Source of the DNA: LZORAL124-50-18 sp051208045
GTDB lineage: Bacteria > Pseudomonadota > Gammaproteobacteria > Pseudomonadales > Oleiphilaceae
NCBI GenBank assembly: GCA_051208045.1
Contig: JBPJFY010000005.1
Span: 124,001-188,000, forward strand
DNA length: 64,000 nt
Direction: 5' to 3'
Shown piece after piece: positions 42,424 to 52,168 of the stretch (within the stretch, counting starts at the first letter, position 1; each line of letters starts with the position of its first letter). The notes below the pieces were generated by a model, which did not search any database, was not told the DNA's origin, and saw only the letters and a program-made list of their open reading frames with translations. The translations under genes and the position numbers were made by a program.

Positions 42424-45165
42424 GTGGCGAAATTTCCAAATATTCCAGGCTATAAAATAGAAAAAGTATTGGGCAAAGGCGGGATGGCCACCGTGTATCT
42501 GGCCGTGCAGGAAAATTTTGAACGACACGTTGCGCTCAAAGTGATGCACAAAACCCTGATTGAAGATGAAAGCTGGTCGCAGCGGTTTCTTCGGGAAGCG
42601 CGCACGGTTGCAAAAATGTCTCATCAGGCGATTGTGCCCGTCTATGATGTGGGGTCTGCGGGCACGCTTCACTACATGTCCATGGAGTTTCTTCCCGGGG
42701 GTGACCTGAAGGAAAAAATGCGGAAGGGTCTGACGGTTCTGGACTCCATTTCCATTATGAAGTCTATTGCCAAGGGGTTGGACTACGCCGGATCAAAAAA
42801 GCTGGTCCATCGAGATATTAAACCGGAAAACATCCTGTTTCGTGAAGATGGTTCTCCCGTAATTTCGGACTTTGGCATCAGTCGACTCACCGATTCAAAA
42901 ACGAACATCACTGTCACCGGCTCCATGGTCGGTACACCCCACTACATGAGCCCTGAGCAGGCACAGGGCATCGACGTTGATCCCCGGTCAGATCTGTACA
43001 GCCTGGGCATTATGCTGTATGAATTATTGACCGGCGAGGTGCCCTTTACCGGGAATTCAGCCATTAATATCGGTATCAAGCACATCTCTGAAGCCCCCAA
43101 AGCCTTGCCGGACGAACTCAAGGGCTTTCAGAAAGTGATGGACAAAGCGCTGGCCAAAAATCCGGACGAACGTTACCAGAGCGGTGAGGAGTTTTGTGCT
43201 GCATTGTCTTTAATTGAGTTCAGCCTGTCTGCCCAGGATGAGGCAACGGTCATGATGTCCTCTGCGGAGGTCCGACGATTGACGAACGCCAATGAACGAC
43301 GGGTATCCGCTTCGTCAATCAGTCCGGGCGTGGGGCGTCGATCCGGAAGCTTCGAGCAAGACCAGGCATCTGGCGCATTCGGTGGTTTTCTGGCTGATCC
43401 TAAAAAACTGTTCTTGGGAATTACCGGCGTGGGCGCACTCGTCATTGCGGTGCTTTACTTTGTCGTCGGTAAAGAGGGGTCGTCACCCGACGCCGGTTTT
43501 GACGACAACAATGTGCAAGTGGTGCTGAAAAGCAAGGCGGATAAGCTTCTGGACCAGGCACGCATCGCGATGGCAGAAAAGAATTACTTTGGTTCCGGGC
43601 AGAACAATGCCCAGTACTTCGTGACAACTTTATTGACCATCAATCCCCGGCACACAGAAGCGCTTTCCATGCTGGACACGCTTTTTACCAGTTATCTGGA
43701 TGAAGCGGAGGAGGCCATCAGCCGCCAGCAGGCGGAGGCGGGGGATGCAGCATTGAAGCGTGCGTCAAGCCTGGCATTCTATGTGAAAAATCCGGATCTG
43801 TCCCGCCGCTTGATCGAGTTGAATAATCAGCTCAATGTCGTACGGCAGCAGCAGTTAGTCAGTGAAGCGCAGCAGACGTCCAGCGAAACGATGGAGAACG
43901 TCGAGAGTGCTGTAACAGCCGCGGGCGTGCCTTCAGAGAGCAATGAGACTGACGGACAGCGGGGTGTTCCCGAGACGATGGACCCCTTGGAAGTCGCCGT
44001 CGCTCAAACTGCGCCAGAAACGGTTATTGGTGAGCCATCTGTAGTCACAACCGAATCCGTCCCGGAGGCCAGTGATGTGCTGGATGAAGAAGGGCCGGAA
44101 TCGGAAAGCGCTGAGGCTTTTAGGGAACCAGCAATATCTGAGGCGCAGGTGGAACGGCCGGCTGAGAGCCTTCTAGACGATGCTGAGGTGAGTGCGTTGC
44201 TTGTGCAAGCTGCGTCAGCGTATGAGCGTGGTCGTCTTTCCCGGCCGGCTTCGGATAATGCCTTCTCACACTATGTCGCCGTGCTCAATGCCCGGCCTGA
44301 GTCGATGGAAGCCTCCGAGGGTTTGGCGCAGGTCTTTGCCAAGTATGAGTCATTTGTGGATCGAATGATTGCAGCGCGGAATTTTGAACGCGCCCAGTTG
44401 TATTACGACGGGCTTGAAGCGGTGCTTGCACGCAAGACAGAGATCGCTCATGTCACGGCCAATGTGGATGCCTTGTTTGCCCGCTATTCTGGCGTGGCTG
44501 GCCAGAAGCAGCAGGATATGACCCAGGCTTTCGGAGAGCTTGAGAAAGAACTAAACGTGCTGTTTTCTAGAGCGGAGGGGATTCGCCAGAAGGGCCTGAA
44601 TGATTCAACCAATGCCCAGTTGCGACTGATCTATCAGCAAGCGCTCAAGCTGAGTCCAACAAGCTCCATAGCGGCAAAAGGGCTGCTGGCCACCAGTGAT
44701 TTTGAAGCAGCGCAGGTGGTGGAGCAACTGGAACAGGGAAATCAGGTGAAAGCCTTGCAGCATGTGGCGAAGATTTCATCCACCACGCCGGAGTACCCTA
44801 AACTCGCTGAGCTCCGATCGACGATTCGGCGTGCAGAAAACAGTGCACGACAAGCCAGTACTCTGCTGGCCAGAGCAGAAGGATTGATGAATTTTCGCTA
44901 TGAAAAGCCGGGTCTCTTTGGGAATAATAAAGATGAAAGGAAAAAGCTCAGAGAAGCCTATGCGCTGATTGCCGAGGCGAAAAAAGTACACCCGTTTGAG
45001 CCCGGTGTACCGGTTGCGCTGAAAAAGCTGGATCAGAAATATGCGTCAATTATGAATACGCTGCTCAGAGCCGGAGATCGGGACGAAGCGAAAAGCTTCG
45101 GTCAGGACACCCGGCAGTATGAATGGGAAGGTGCGCAGGTGTCTGACCTGATGAAGCGCATCTGA
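42424..45165 (+). CDS. second membrane Ser/Thr protein kinase (T6SS-linked paralog)
   Basis: 913 residues, paralog of the 37470 kinase, with near-identical kinase core: GKGGMATVY, Lys39, HRDIKPEN with Asp131, DFG Asp149, PHYMSPEQAQG. One transmembrane helix lies near 327-349 (LFLGITGVGALVIAVLYFVVG). The exterior holds about three repeat modules instead of six (QNNAQYFVTTLLTINP; DNAFSHYVAVLNARP; TNAQLRLIYQQALKLSP), an acidic Glu/Val-rich insert (about 500-585) absent from the first kinase, and the shared YEKPGLFGNN...QYEWEGAQ ending. Start is GTG 42424. Both kinases converge on the T6SS operon with its PP2C phosphatase and FHA protein. Confidence 0.9.
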   Translation: MAKFPNIPGYKIEKVLGKGGMATVYLAVQENFERHVALKVMHKTLIEDESWSQRFLREARTVAKMSHQAIVPVYDVGSAGTLHYMSMEFLPGGDLKEKMRKGLTVLDSISIMKSIAKGLDYAGSKKLVHRDIKPENILFREDGSPVISDFGISRLTDSKTNITVTGSMVGTPHYMSPEQAQGIDVDPRSDLYSLGIMLYELLTGEVPFTGNSAINIGIKHISEAPKALPDELKGFQKVMDKALAKNPDERYQSGEEFCAALSLIEFSLSAQDEATVMMSSAEVRRLTNANERRVSASSISPGVGRRSGSFEQDQASGAFGGFLADPKKLFLGITGVGALVIAVLYFVVGKEGSSPDAGFDDNNVQVVLKSKADKLLDQARIAMAEKNYFGSGQNNAQYFVTTLLTINPRHTEALSMLDTLFTSYLDEAEEAISRQQAEAGDAALKRASSLAFYVKNPDLSRRLIELNNQLNVVRQQQLVSEAQQTSSETMENVESAVTAAGVPSESNETDGQRGVPETMDPLEVAVAQTAPETVIGEPSVVTTESVPEASDVLDEEGPESESAEAFREPAISEAQVERPAESLLDDAEVSALLVQAASAYERGRLSRPASDNAFSHYVAVLNARPESMEASEGLAQVFAKYESFVDRMIAARNFERAQLYYDGLEAVLARKTEIAHVTANVDALFARYSGVAGQKQQDMTQAFGELEKELNVLFSRAEGIRQKGLNDSTNAQLRLIYQQALKLSPTSSIAAKGLLATSDFEAAQVVEQLEQGNQVKALQHVAKISSTTPEYPKLAELRSTIRRAENSARQASTLLARAEGLMNFRYEKPGLFGNNKDERKKLREAYALIAEAKKVHPFEPGVPVALKKLDQKYASIMNTLLRAGDRDEAKSFGQDTRQYEWEGAQVSDLMKRI

Positions 45166-45173
45166 CGGCAGCC

Positions 45174-45737
45174 CTAAAAGGTGGGGCGAACGTAATAAAT
45201 CAACAGCTGTTCCCGCTGGTCAGTTGCTGTGCGCGTGGATTGCTGGACTTCATCTTCAAAAAGCCGATAAGTCCCGGGTTTCCCCGGGTAGAGAACCCAG
45301 TCGGTGGGTTGATTTGTGCCGCGATTGATCGTCTGGATCAGAAGTGCTCGGTTCACCGTGGCGTCATTGAGATTGAGCTGAGCAGCACTCGTAATGAATT
45401 CGCCCGTCCATTCCTGGATGTCGGCTTGGGCTTTCACCCTGGGTTCTTCTCCGTTGCGTTTTTCCAGCCAAATCAGCTGATATACGGAATCTGCAGAGTC
45501 CTGCCGCTTGGTCAGTGCAATCAGCCGAATCTGGCCCGAGGCTTTATCTTCCTGCCAGGCGCCGAGTGACAACATCATGTCAATGTTGTCCGGAATCTGT
45601 ATCTCGGTAGACGCGCTCAATTGTGCTGCATGGAATAAGCTGGCCAGCCAGATGAGTAAAAGCGGTAGAGAGAATGGTCGGGTAGAGAATGGTCGGGTGG
45701 AGTATGGTCGGATAGTCGAGTGAGCAAACAACTGCAT
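45174..45737 (-). CDS. hypothetical secreted protein at the end of the T6SS operon
   Basis: A 187-residue protein, family not recognised. A signal peptide is likely (LPLLLIWLASLFHAAQLSA). The positively charged region ahead of it contains a repeated (S)TRPF unit from a 15-base DNA repeat. The mature part (IDMMLSLGAWQEDKASGQIRLI...WLEKRNGEEPR...DWVLYPGKPGTYRLFEDE) looks beta-rich and periplasmic. ATG 45737 has AGAGG upstream; the longer frame to 45833 would overlap the preceding gene. It ends 9 bases from the convergent kinase gene. Confidence 0.65.
   Translation of the reverse strand: MQLFAHSTIRPYSTRPFSTRPFSLPLLLIWLASLFHAAQLSASTEIQIPDNIDMMLSLGAWQEDKASGQIRLIALTKRQDSADSVYQLIWLEKRNGEEPRVKAQADIQEWTGEFITSAAQLNLNDATVNRALLIQTINRGTNQPTDWVLYPGKPGTYRLFEDEVQQSTRTATDQREQLLIYYVRPTF
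45669..45713. repeat. three tandem copies of a 15-base unit inside a signal-peptide coding region
   Basis: AGAGAATGGTCGGGT at 45669 and 45684, then a variant at 45699. Each adds five residues (STRPF/Y type) to the N-region of the secreted protein, in frame. Confidence 0.7.
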
Positions 45738-45810
45738 TGGAACCTCTGAGTTAACTATGATTGCATTACAGGGTTGCGACAGCGGAAGGAAAATACCCTC
45801 AAAAGTTTGA

Positions 45811-46062
45811 TCAGTGATTAAACTTAAATCCAAAAAGGAGCAGGGCGGCGACGGAAATTACGAGCAGGGCTAATCCCAGGTACTTCGCCTTCCGAACCTT
45901 GCGGGTTTGCGGGGTGACCTTTTTCTGGGGTGCAGGAGCTTTCACAAGACTGTCGAGCACCACGCGTCTTTTCGCGCGATACTCATTGGTATTCAGCTCA
46001 CCACTGTGGTAGTGGTTGGCGAGTTGCTGCAGGTCTGAGTTGATATTGTGATTCGATGCCAT
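45811..46062 (-). CDS. small tail-anchored protein (SHOCT-like N-terminus)
   Basis: 83 residues. The N-terminal part DLQQLANHYHSGELNTNEYRAKR resembles SHOCT-type short helical domains (L..L...G.L...EY...R). A basic linker leads to one C-terminal transmembrane helix (YLGLALLVISVAALLLFGF). It is 12 bases after the PP2C phosphatase gene, so it is part of the T6SS operon and might anchor or scaffold the phosphatase; this is inference. Confidence 0.7.
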   Translation of the reverse strand: MASNHNINSDLQQLANHYHSGELNTNEYRAKRRVVLDSLVKAPAPQKKVTPQTRKVRKAKYLGLALLVISVAALLLFGFKFNH

Positions 46063-46074
46063 AGGTCACAGGAA

Positions 46075-46803
46075 TCAGGAGGATTGAACCACCACGAAGG
46101 TGAAGTTGTCTCGAGCAGGCGTACCTAAACAGGCGTCAGCCATTTTATCTGCTACTTTGGTGAAGTCCTTGCACTTAGTTAAGGCGAATAACTGGGATTC
46201 TTCAAGTTCGTTATATACCCCATCCGAGCAGAGCACAAATCGGTCGCCTGGCTGAACATCAAAAGCATTCACGTCGACTTCCACGATATCATGAGCACCC
46301 ATAGCCCGTGTCAGCACATTTTTAAACGCGCTTTTCTCGGCCTGTTCCGCGCTGATAACGCCTTCATCCACCAGTCGCTGTACTTCGCTGTGGTCTTTCG
46401 TGAGTTGAACAAACTCGTCGCCACGCAGGCGGTAGAGTCTGGAGTCGCCTACCCATAGTACGACGCCCATGTTGCCCCGAGCCAGCATACACACAACGGT
46501 GGAGCCCACGGTGACGCCATTCAGCTCTTTTCTGCTGTACTCAATTAACTCACGGTTGATTTCAATCAGCGTATCTTCGACGAGATCGACGTAATCGGAG
46601 ATGTAGGCGCGAGGCGCCAGTTCGTCCAGGCGCCGAACGATCGTCTGGCTGGCAACATCACCGGCCTCATGACCGCCCATGCCATCCGCTACGACCCAAA
46701 TACCGGATTCCGTTTTGTCCAGAAACGAGTCTTCATTGCACTGGCGTACTTTTCCCACGTTGGTGTGGGAGGCGGACTGCCATTGAAGAGAAATGTCACC
46801 CAT
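46075..46803 (-). CDS. pppA: PP2C-family Ser/Thr phosphatase (PppA-like)
   Basis: A 242-residue PPM/PP2C phosphatase. Metal and catalytic motifs: VRQCNEDSFL, VVADGMGGHEAGDVAS, WVGDSRLYRLRGDEFVQLTKDHS, VLTRAMGAH and VLCSDGVYNELEE. In other bacteria PppA reverses PpkA phosphorylation of the FHA protein and turns T6SS off. Here it lies in the T6SS operon after tagF, while the two kinases are convergent. Confidence 0.92.
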   Translation of the reverse strand: MGDISLQWQSASHTNVGKVRQCNEDSFLDKTESGIWVVADGMGGHEAGDVASQTIVRRLDELAPRAYISDYVDLVEDTLIEINRELIEYSRKELNGVTVGSTVVCMLARGNMGVVLWVGDSRLYRLRGDEFVQLTKDHSEVQRLVDEGVISAEQAEKSAFKNVLTRAMGAHDIVEVDVNAFDVQPGDRFVLCSDGVYNELEESQLFALTKCKDFTKVADKMADACLGTPARDNFTFVVVQSS

Positions 46804-46940
46804 GTCAAAAATTCTTATAATTCAGTTGTATGCGTACCAAAGATAACATACGGATTAGTATCTCTTATAACTATACTGCATTTCTCAGAAATATCCTGTT
46901 ATTTTTGTGTTCCAGAGTAATCCGAGGGAAGGTGTGCCAA

Positions 46941-47642
46941 TTAGTTGAACTCGTTCCAGTACCAGTTTTGCCAATGCCCGGTGAGCATGGCGGTATAACT
47001 GGCAGGTCGGGGCAGCTTGTTGGAGGCAAGCAGCACCGGCGGAATCTGTTCGCTGCCGGTGGACCACCACAGACAGACAGGCTCGCTTAATCGACTCAAT
47101 AAAAAATCGCTGAAATTGGGCATGGCCTGGAGCAGGCGGTTTTCCGGGCTGTCGATGTGGATGACGGCCTGAAAGTCCTTGTTTTGGGTGAACTCTTCCC
47201 CTATCGCGAGCTCATCGGATTCCAAGCCCGGATCGCCTAATTTGTAGGCGATTTCTTCGAGCGTCCAGCCAATTTCCAGCGCTTCCAGCACGATATTTTC
47301 AATCTCGGTGAACCAGGGGCCCGCCTGGGTCATGAAAGAAGCCAGCGCTGTATCCGCGGGAAGCGCGGTCGCCACGGTGAGCGGGTAGTAGCGGCCGACT
47401 TTGTCCACGCTGGGAATGATGATGCCGGACCAGCAATTGTCCTCATCAATGACCCCTGAAGACAGGGCAAACCGCCAGATCGGGCCGATCAGATAGAGGT
47501 TGAGCCAGTTGTCCTGCAGGTCTTCCTGGCTTGCCAGCAGGGATTTTTGCAACCAGTTATCCCATACGCTGACAAACATTGGATCCAGGTTATGTTGCAC
47601 AAAGTCACCGTGTGCGGGTAACTTGCCATACAATCCTGTCAT
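46941..47642 (-). CDS. tagF: TagF, T6SS-associated regulator
   Basis: A 233-residue protein with the TagF opening GLYGKLPAHGDFVQHNL, then VWDNWLQKSL, WRFALSSGVID and GIIIPSVDKVGRYYPLTVA, all characteristic. TagF is a negative, post-translational regulator of T6SS that binds Fha in Pseudomonas. It is not fused to the phosphatase domain, as it is in some species; the phosphatase follows as a separate gene. ATG 47642 has AAGGAG eight bases upstream. Confidence 0.92.
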   Translation of the reverse strand: MTGLYGKLPAHGDFVQHNLDPMFVSVWDNWLQKSLLASQEDLQDNWLNLYLIGPIWRFALSSGVIDEDNCWSGIIIPSVDKVGRYYPLTVATALPADTALASFMTQAGPWFTEIENIVLEALEIGWTLEEIAYKLGDPGLESDELAIGEEFTQNKDFQAVIHIDSPENRLLQAMPNFSDFLLSRLSEPVCLWWSTGSEQIPPVLLASNKLPRPASYTAMLTGHWQNWYWNEFN

Positions 47643-47683
47643 GGTGACCACTCCTTGTTGTCTTTATTCTTCTTTCTGTCCGC

Positions 47684-50600
47684 TCATAGTGATTGCGGGC
47701 AATCGTACTGACTGACCCAGCTGGAACGGAATGGATTCAGGAAGCTGTTTGCTTTTAACTCGTATTGAATTCTCCGTTTCTCCACATCGAAGGTCACATA
47801 AAACAAACTGGCCTGATTGGTGGTTTCTACCTCAGACTGATCGAGGATCCGGAAAAATGCCCACTCGCCGGCGTAATCCTTGTTGCGCTGAGTTTCATTA
47901 ATGTCTTCAAACATCAAACGAATGCTAGTGTCCCCGGGCGCTGGCCAGGACAGGGATTTAGGCAATTTGGGACCATGCGTGTAACGTAACCGTACATCGC
48001 CCATGTCCATCTCGAAGCGCCGTACACTAGAGTCCATCTTGCGGGGTTTGATGGTGAAATCGATGCCCGGTTGAGAGGCGCTCTTACGGAAGAATACCTT
48101 CCGTATGGTGTCTGCGCGCTGCATTTGTGCCAGAGCATTCTCGGAAATGCCCATAGAGCGCCCGTTGAGAGAGCGCTGAGACCAGCGATTGCCTTTCTTC
48201 ACGACAAATGGCGACAGGCGTTTGAGGAAAAATGACTCTTCAATCCCACCCGGCTTGAAGTACTCGGCAAAATCCACCAGTGCAGCATCGCTGCTGGCAT
48301 TCTTCGTGAAGGGGTATCTACCCTGCAGGGAGGATTTGTAAATGGTATAGACCTCACTTAACCACAGTTGGTTGAGGTGCCCTTTACCGGAGTTCAACGC
48401 GACCTTCCAGCTTTGATCGGCAATTTCATCCAGCCACCGGTTCACAGGCTTGGGTGTTTGTCGCGACGTTACCATCAAGCTGCGCAGGGGATCTTTGCCT
48501 GCGCCGGCAAACCGTTCGGTAGCAAAGCCAAAGGCGGCGGCCTGCTGGTTAGGTGCCAGCGCAAATCCCTCCAGCAACTCACTCACGTCAGAAAGGCGCT
48601 TTTGAATCGTATCCAGCTCGCCATTGTCCGTAAACTGGTGGTAATCCGCAAAATTCGTGTCGACAATCGTGGGTGGTAGCGCTTTGCTGGTGATGGCTTC
48701 TTTGGCGTCGGCCAGCAGGCCTTGTTCACCCTCTTTTCTTGCCAGCAACTTAACTCGCGGTGTCAGGCTGGTTTCAGCACTGGCGATTTCGATAATTTTA
48801 TTGATCGGGGAAGAAGCGATAGATGTGGCGGACTTCAACGCTTCACGTGCGTCTGCAAGGTTCTGGAAGCTGCGAACAGACAAAGACTCCAGGGCACGTT
48901 TCCAGGTTTCATTGTATTCTGCCAGATAAAGTGTTTTGACTTTGTCGCCAATGATTTCAATGTCTTTATCGCTGAAGTCTTCGCTGACTTCGGTGCCCAG
49001 AATCCATTGCTCAGAGGCATATTGCCGGATCAAGGGCGAATCTTTTGAAAAATCCAGCTGCCCATAACCGTTTTTAGTAAACAGGAAGGGGACACGCAGT
49101 TTACCACCGGATTTTTCGAGGTCGAAGACATCTTTGATTTCGCGGCCTACTTCGGTCGCCAGGTTGATTTCCCGTGAGTATTCCGGGTGGTTGCGAATCT
49201 GGTTATATATCCGGCGTTCAATCGGCACTTCCCGAGCTTTCACGCGCGATGATTCAACGACCGCAGGTTTGAGTTGGGTGGCCTGGAACTGATTGCCCAG
49301 CGTTTCATTTTGTCCAAGTGCATCATGCAGGTAGGTACCCATGGTTGCCTGCAGTCCAGCCTTGGACTGAAGCTGCTCCGCCCAGTCGGCCTTGAACCAG
49401 CGATCAACACTGCCAGGCTCCATACGCGACGCATCACCCAGCATTAAGTAAACACGGAGCGCATTGTACAACTCATCGTCGGATGGGTTAGATGCCAGCA
49501 CAGACTGCACGCGATCGGCCAGCGCAGGCAAATAGTATCGCTGCAGGCCAGCGATGTAGGCCTCTCTGGCCGCCTCGGGCACGGATCCGTCATACATGCC
49601 CAGGCTGGAGAGCCAGGGCACGGAAAGCTCGGTGTAGACCTCCCGTGCTTCGTCCAGCGGGGTGACGATGGCCGCGACGTTGTCCGGCGTGTGCGGGGCC
49701 GCCTGGGCGGCTAAGAGTGCTTGTTGGTGTTGCGTAATCTTCTCTTCGACCTGGGCCATCATCTGTTTGTTTTGAATGAGCGACGCGCCCCATACGCCGA
49801 TGATACCGAGCGTCAGCACCAGCATGGCGATGATGCTGACTCGCCGCACCACTTTCATTTTGCGCTCAAACGCCCGGTTCAGGCCGACGATGCCCGCCTC
49901 GCGGAAAATAATTTCGTTCAGCAGTTTATTAATAAAGTACGCTTTACCTTGTCCGGGCGCCGCGGAAAGGGATTTGACGTCGATGCCGTAACTGGACGAG
50001 ATCGAAGACAGAATCCGGTCGATTGGTGTGCCTTCCTGCGTGCCACTGGTCAGATAAACGCCCCGCAACAGGGGCGGGTGCTGGTAGCGGTTGTCTGAAA
50101 ACACTTCCCGTACAAACTGATTGAGAATGCTTTTCAGCGTTTCGACTTGTGTCGGGAAGTTTTGTATTTTTCCGAGGCGCGTGGCATCGCGCTCGTTGTG
50201 CATTCGCCAGATCAGACGTTCATTAATGCGTTTTACCAGTGCATCAAACTCACCGCTGAAGTAATCCAGCGTGACCTGATTGCTTTCCTTGTCGTACGGG
50301 AAGCTGATGCCCCAAACCTGTTCCCGGTCCACCTGACCGAGATCCTCAAAATACTCATTGAAGCCGGCAAGCAAATCGCACTTGGTCACCACGAAGTAAA
50401 TGGGGAAGTTGATTTCGAATTTGGTGCGCAGCTCATGAATTCGGTCGCGAATGGTGTCCGCATGCTGGGATCGCTCGGATCGGCTCAGCATGAGCAATTC
50501 AGAAATGCTGATGGCCACGATCACGCCGTTGATCGCTTTGCGTGGCCGGTGTTTTTTCAGCAGCTCGAGAAAACTGTGCCACGCAGACTTATCCACCTGC

Positions 50601-51196
50601 TGTTGGCTGTCCTGCGTGGTATAACGGCCTGCCGTATCGATCAATACGGCCTGATCAGTAAACCACCAGTCACAATTTCGAGTGCCACCCACGCCGCCGA
50701 TGCCTTTCAGGCCAAATTTTTCCTTGAGTGGGAAGTTGAGTCCGGAGTTTGCGAGAATGGTGGTTTTGCCTGCACCCGGGGGGCCAATCACGAGATACCA
50801 GGGCAGTTCATAGACCGTGCGTTTTTTACCTTTTTCCCCAAACCGCAGGGTTTTAATCGTGGAGAGTGCGTCTTTGAAGCGTGCCTGCAGTGCCGCCGCT
50901 TCTTCGCTGCTGACATGATCGCCGGAGCCGGGGGCCGGGCTTTTCTCAGATTCTTTATTGATATCGGCAATAAAGTTATCGTTCTGGCTTTTATCCTTGA
51001 ATTGCAGTCGCAGATTATTCAATCCCCACAACACCAGGATGATCATGATGATGACCAGGCGAGTCATCGGAGAAAGGGGTTCTGGCGGATTGCCGAAAGC
51101 GATGTAGCCGCCCCCGAACCAGATTGCCAGTGACAGCGCAATCAGGCCAATAATGCTGAGAAAGAGTGGATTCTTTAAAAATGCAACCACGCGCAT
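47684..51196 (-). CDS. tssM: TssM (IcmF), T6SS membrane-complex protein
   Basis: 1170 residues, normal for TssM. Two N-terminal membrane helices (about 8-33 and 47-62), a cytosolic NTPase-like domain with Walker A GPPGAGKT at 138-145, then LIDTAGRYTTQD and YFVVTKCDLLAGF, a third helix near 445-462 (IAMLVLTLGIIGVWGASLI), and a long periplasmic part ending in the IcmF C-terminal region. With TssJ and TssL it forms the envelope-spanning channel. Confidence 0.95.
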   Translation of the reverse strand: MRVVAFLKNPLFLSIIGLIALSLAIWFGGGYIAFGNPPEPLSPMTRLVIIMIILVLWGLNNLRLQFKDKSQNDNFIADINKESEKSPAPGSGDHVSSEEAAALQARFKDALSTIKTLRFGEKGKKRTVYELPWYLVIGPPGAGKTTILANSGLNFPLKEKFGLKGIGGVGGTRNCDWWFTDQAVLIDTAGRYTTQDSQQQVDKSAWHSFLELLKKHRPRKAINGVIVAISISELLMLSRSERSQHADTIRDRIHELRTKFEINFPIYFVVTKCDLLAGFNEYFEDLGQVDREQVWGISFPYDKESNQVTLDYFSGEFDALVKRINERLIWRMHNERDATRLGKIQNFPTQVETLKSILNQFVREVFSDNRYQHPPLLRGVYLTSGTQEGTPIDRILSSISSSYGIDVKSLSAAPGQGKAYFINKLLNEIIFREAGIVGLNRAFERKMKVVRRVSIIAMLVLTLGIIGVWGASLIQNKQMMAQVEEKITQHQQALLAAQAAPHTPDNVAAIVTPLDEAREVYTELSVPWLSSLGMYDGSVPEAAREAYIAGLQRYYLPALADRVQSVLASNPSDDELYNALRVYLMLGDASRMEPGSVDRWFKADWAEQLQSKAGLQATMGTYLHDALGQNETLGNQFQATQLKPAVVESSRVKAREVPIERRIYNQIRNHPEYSREINLATEVGREIKDVFDLEKSGGKLRVPFLFTKNGYGQLDFSKDSPLIRQYASEQWILGTEVSEDFSDKDIEIIGDKVKTLYLAEYNETWKRALESLSVRSFQNLADAREALKSATSIASSPINKIIEIASAETSLTPRVKLLARKEGEQGLLADAKEAITSKALPPTIVDTNFADYHQFTDNGELDTIQKRLSDVSELLEGFALAPNQQAAAFGFATERFAGAGKDPLRSLMVTSRQTPKPVNRWLDEIADQSWKVALNSGKGHLNQLWLSEVYTIYKSSLQGRYPFTKNASSDAALVDFAEYFKPGGIEESFFLKRLSPFVVKKGNRWSQRSLNGRSMGISENALAQMQRADTIRKVFFRKSASQPGIDFTIKPRKMDSSVRRFEMDMGDVRLRYTHGPKLPKSLSWPAPGDTSIRLMFEDINETQRNKDYAGEWAFFRILDQSEVETTNQASLFYVTFDVEKRRIQYELKANSFLNPFRSSWVSQYDCPQSL

Positions 51197-51230
51197 GGGT
51201 GTGCTTCCTTTTTATCTCGTGCTGTTCCGG

Positions 51231-52160
51231 TCACTGGGCTGGCGTTGTCAGGTCGGTGCGACTGGTGGGTGACGCGACGCTGACCTGCCTGAGTTCCTGT
51301 GCAACGGCGTCCGTGGTTTGGTTTTGCCAGAGTCGAAATCCCGCGTAGGTGGCCACCAGAACGAACAGAAAGACACTCATGTATACCCACAGCGGGATGT
51401 ATTCTGTTACGGCTTTTTCCTGTTGCTCCAGGCCGCGCCATCGTGGGGACAGATCCCGTTCAAACTCCCCACGCTGCCGGGAGATGGTGTGGTAGAGATT
51501 GTCTCTGATCTGGGCCAACTGATGATGGCCCCGCTGGTCTAATCGGTATTTACCGGCGAAACCCTGTGCGAGAATCAGATAAATCAATTCCAGCGCGTTT
51601 ATGTACTTTGCGGGTGTTTCCAGCAGGCGAGACATGATCATGAAAAATTTCTCGCCACCAAAGGTTTCGTTATGAAAGGTGCTGAGCAACGAGTGTTGTG
51701 CCCAGCCGCACTCGACGCCCCAGGGCGTATTCAGTATGGCTTCATCCAATGCGGTGCACAGGCAATAACGGGCGGAGATGACAATCTCGTTGGGGGTATC
51801 CTGTTCTTTTAGCTGGCTTTCAAAGGCTTTGATCTCATCGATCAGGTGGTTGCGGAGGCCGTTGATGTCCTGATGCCGGGCCTGGTTTCTTAACTCGCCC
51901 AACAGAGCAAGCAGATTGGCGGACGCAGCAACGATTCGATTGAGTCCAACCAGACCACCGGCTTCTGCTGAGTCCATGGTGACATGTGGGCCGGGTGCGG
52001 CAAATCCCTGTGTGGGCTGGCCAACACGCGCTTCGCGCTCGCGCCTTCTGGGAGGCTGTCGCTTGTTTCGACCCGGCGTGGGAACGACCAGGGTGCGGTC
52101 ACCGCCACCACCGCCGCCAATCCCCGGGCCGATTATGGTTCTGTCGTCGTCACTCATCAT
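51231..52160 (-). CDS. tssL: TssL (DotU/IcmH), T6SS inner-membrane protein
   Basis: A 309-residue DotU-family protein. The disordered Gly/Arg-rich start is followed by the cytoplasmic domain (ANLLALLGELRNQ, ARYCLCTALDEAILNTPWG, LLSTFHNETFGGEKFF, LELIYLILAQGFAGKYR) and one C-terminal transmembrane helix (VYMSVFLFVLVATYAGFRLW). No OmpA-like peptidoglycan-binding extension is present. It sits 34 bases ahead of tssM in the operon. Confidence 0.95.
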   Translation of the reverse strand: MMSDDDRTIIGPGIGGGGGGDRTLVVPTPGRNKRQPPRRREREARVGQPTQGFAAPGPHVTMDSAEAGGLVGLNRIVAASANLLALLGELRNQARHQDINGLRNHLIDEIKAFESQLKEQDTPNEIVISARYCLCTALDEAILNTPWGVECGWAQHSLLSTFHNETFGGEKFFMIMSRLLETPAKYINALELIYLILAQGFAGKYRLDQRGHHQLAQIRDNLYHTISRQRGEFERDLSPRWRGLEQQEKAVTEYIPLWVYMSVFLFVLVATYAGFRLWQNQTTDAVAQELRQVSVASPTSRTDLTTPAQ

Positions 52161-52168
52161 TCACCTTC

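Noticed and set aside
50147..51133. A 328-residue open frame on the plus strand
   Set aside because: Antisense to the N-terminal part of tssM, which is clearly coding; no ribosome site or family marks.
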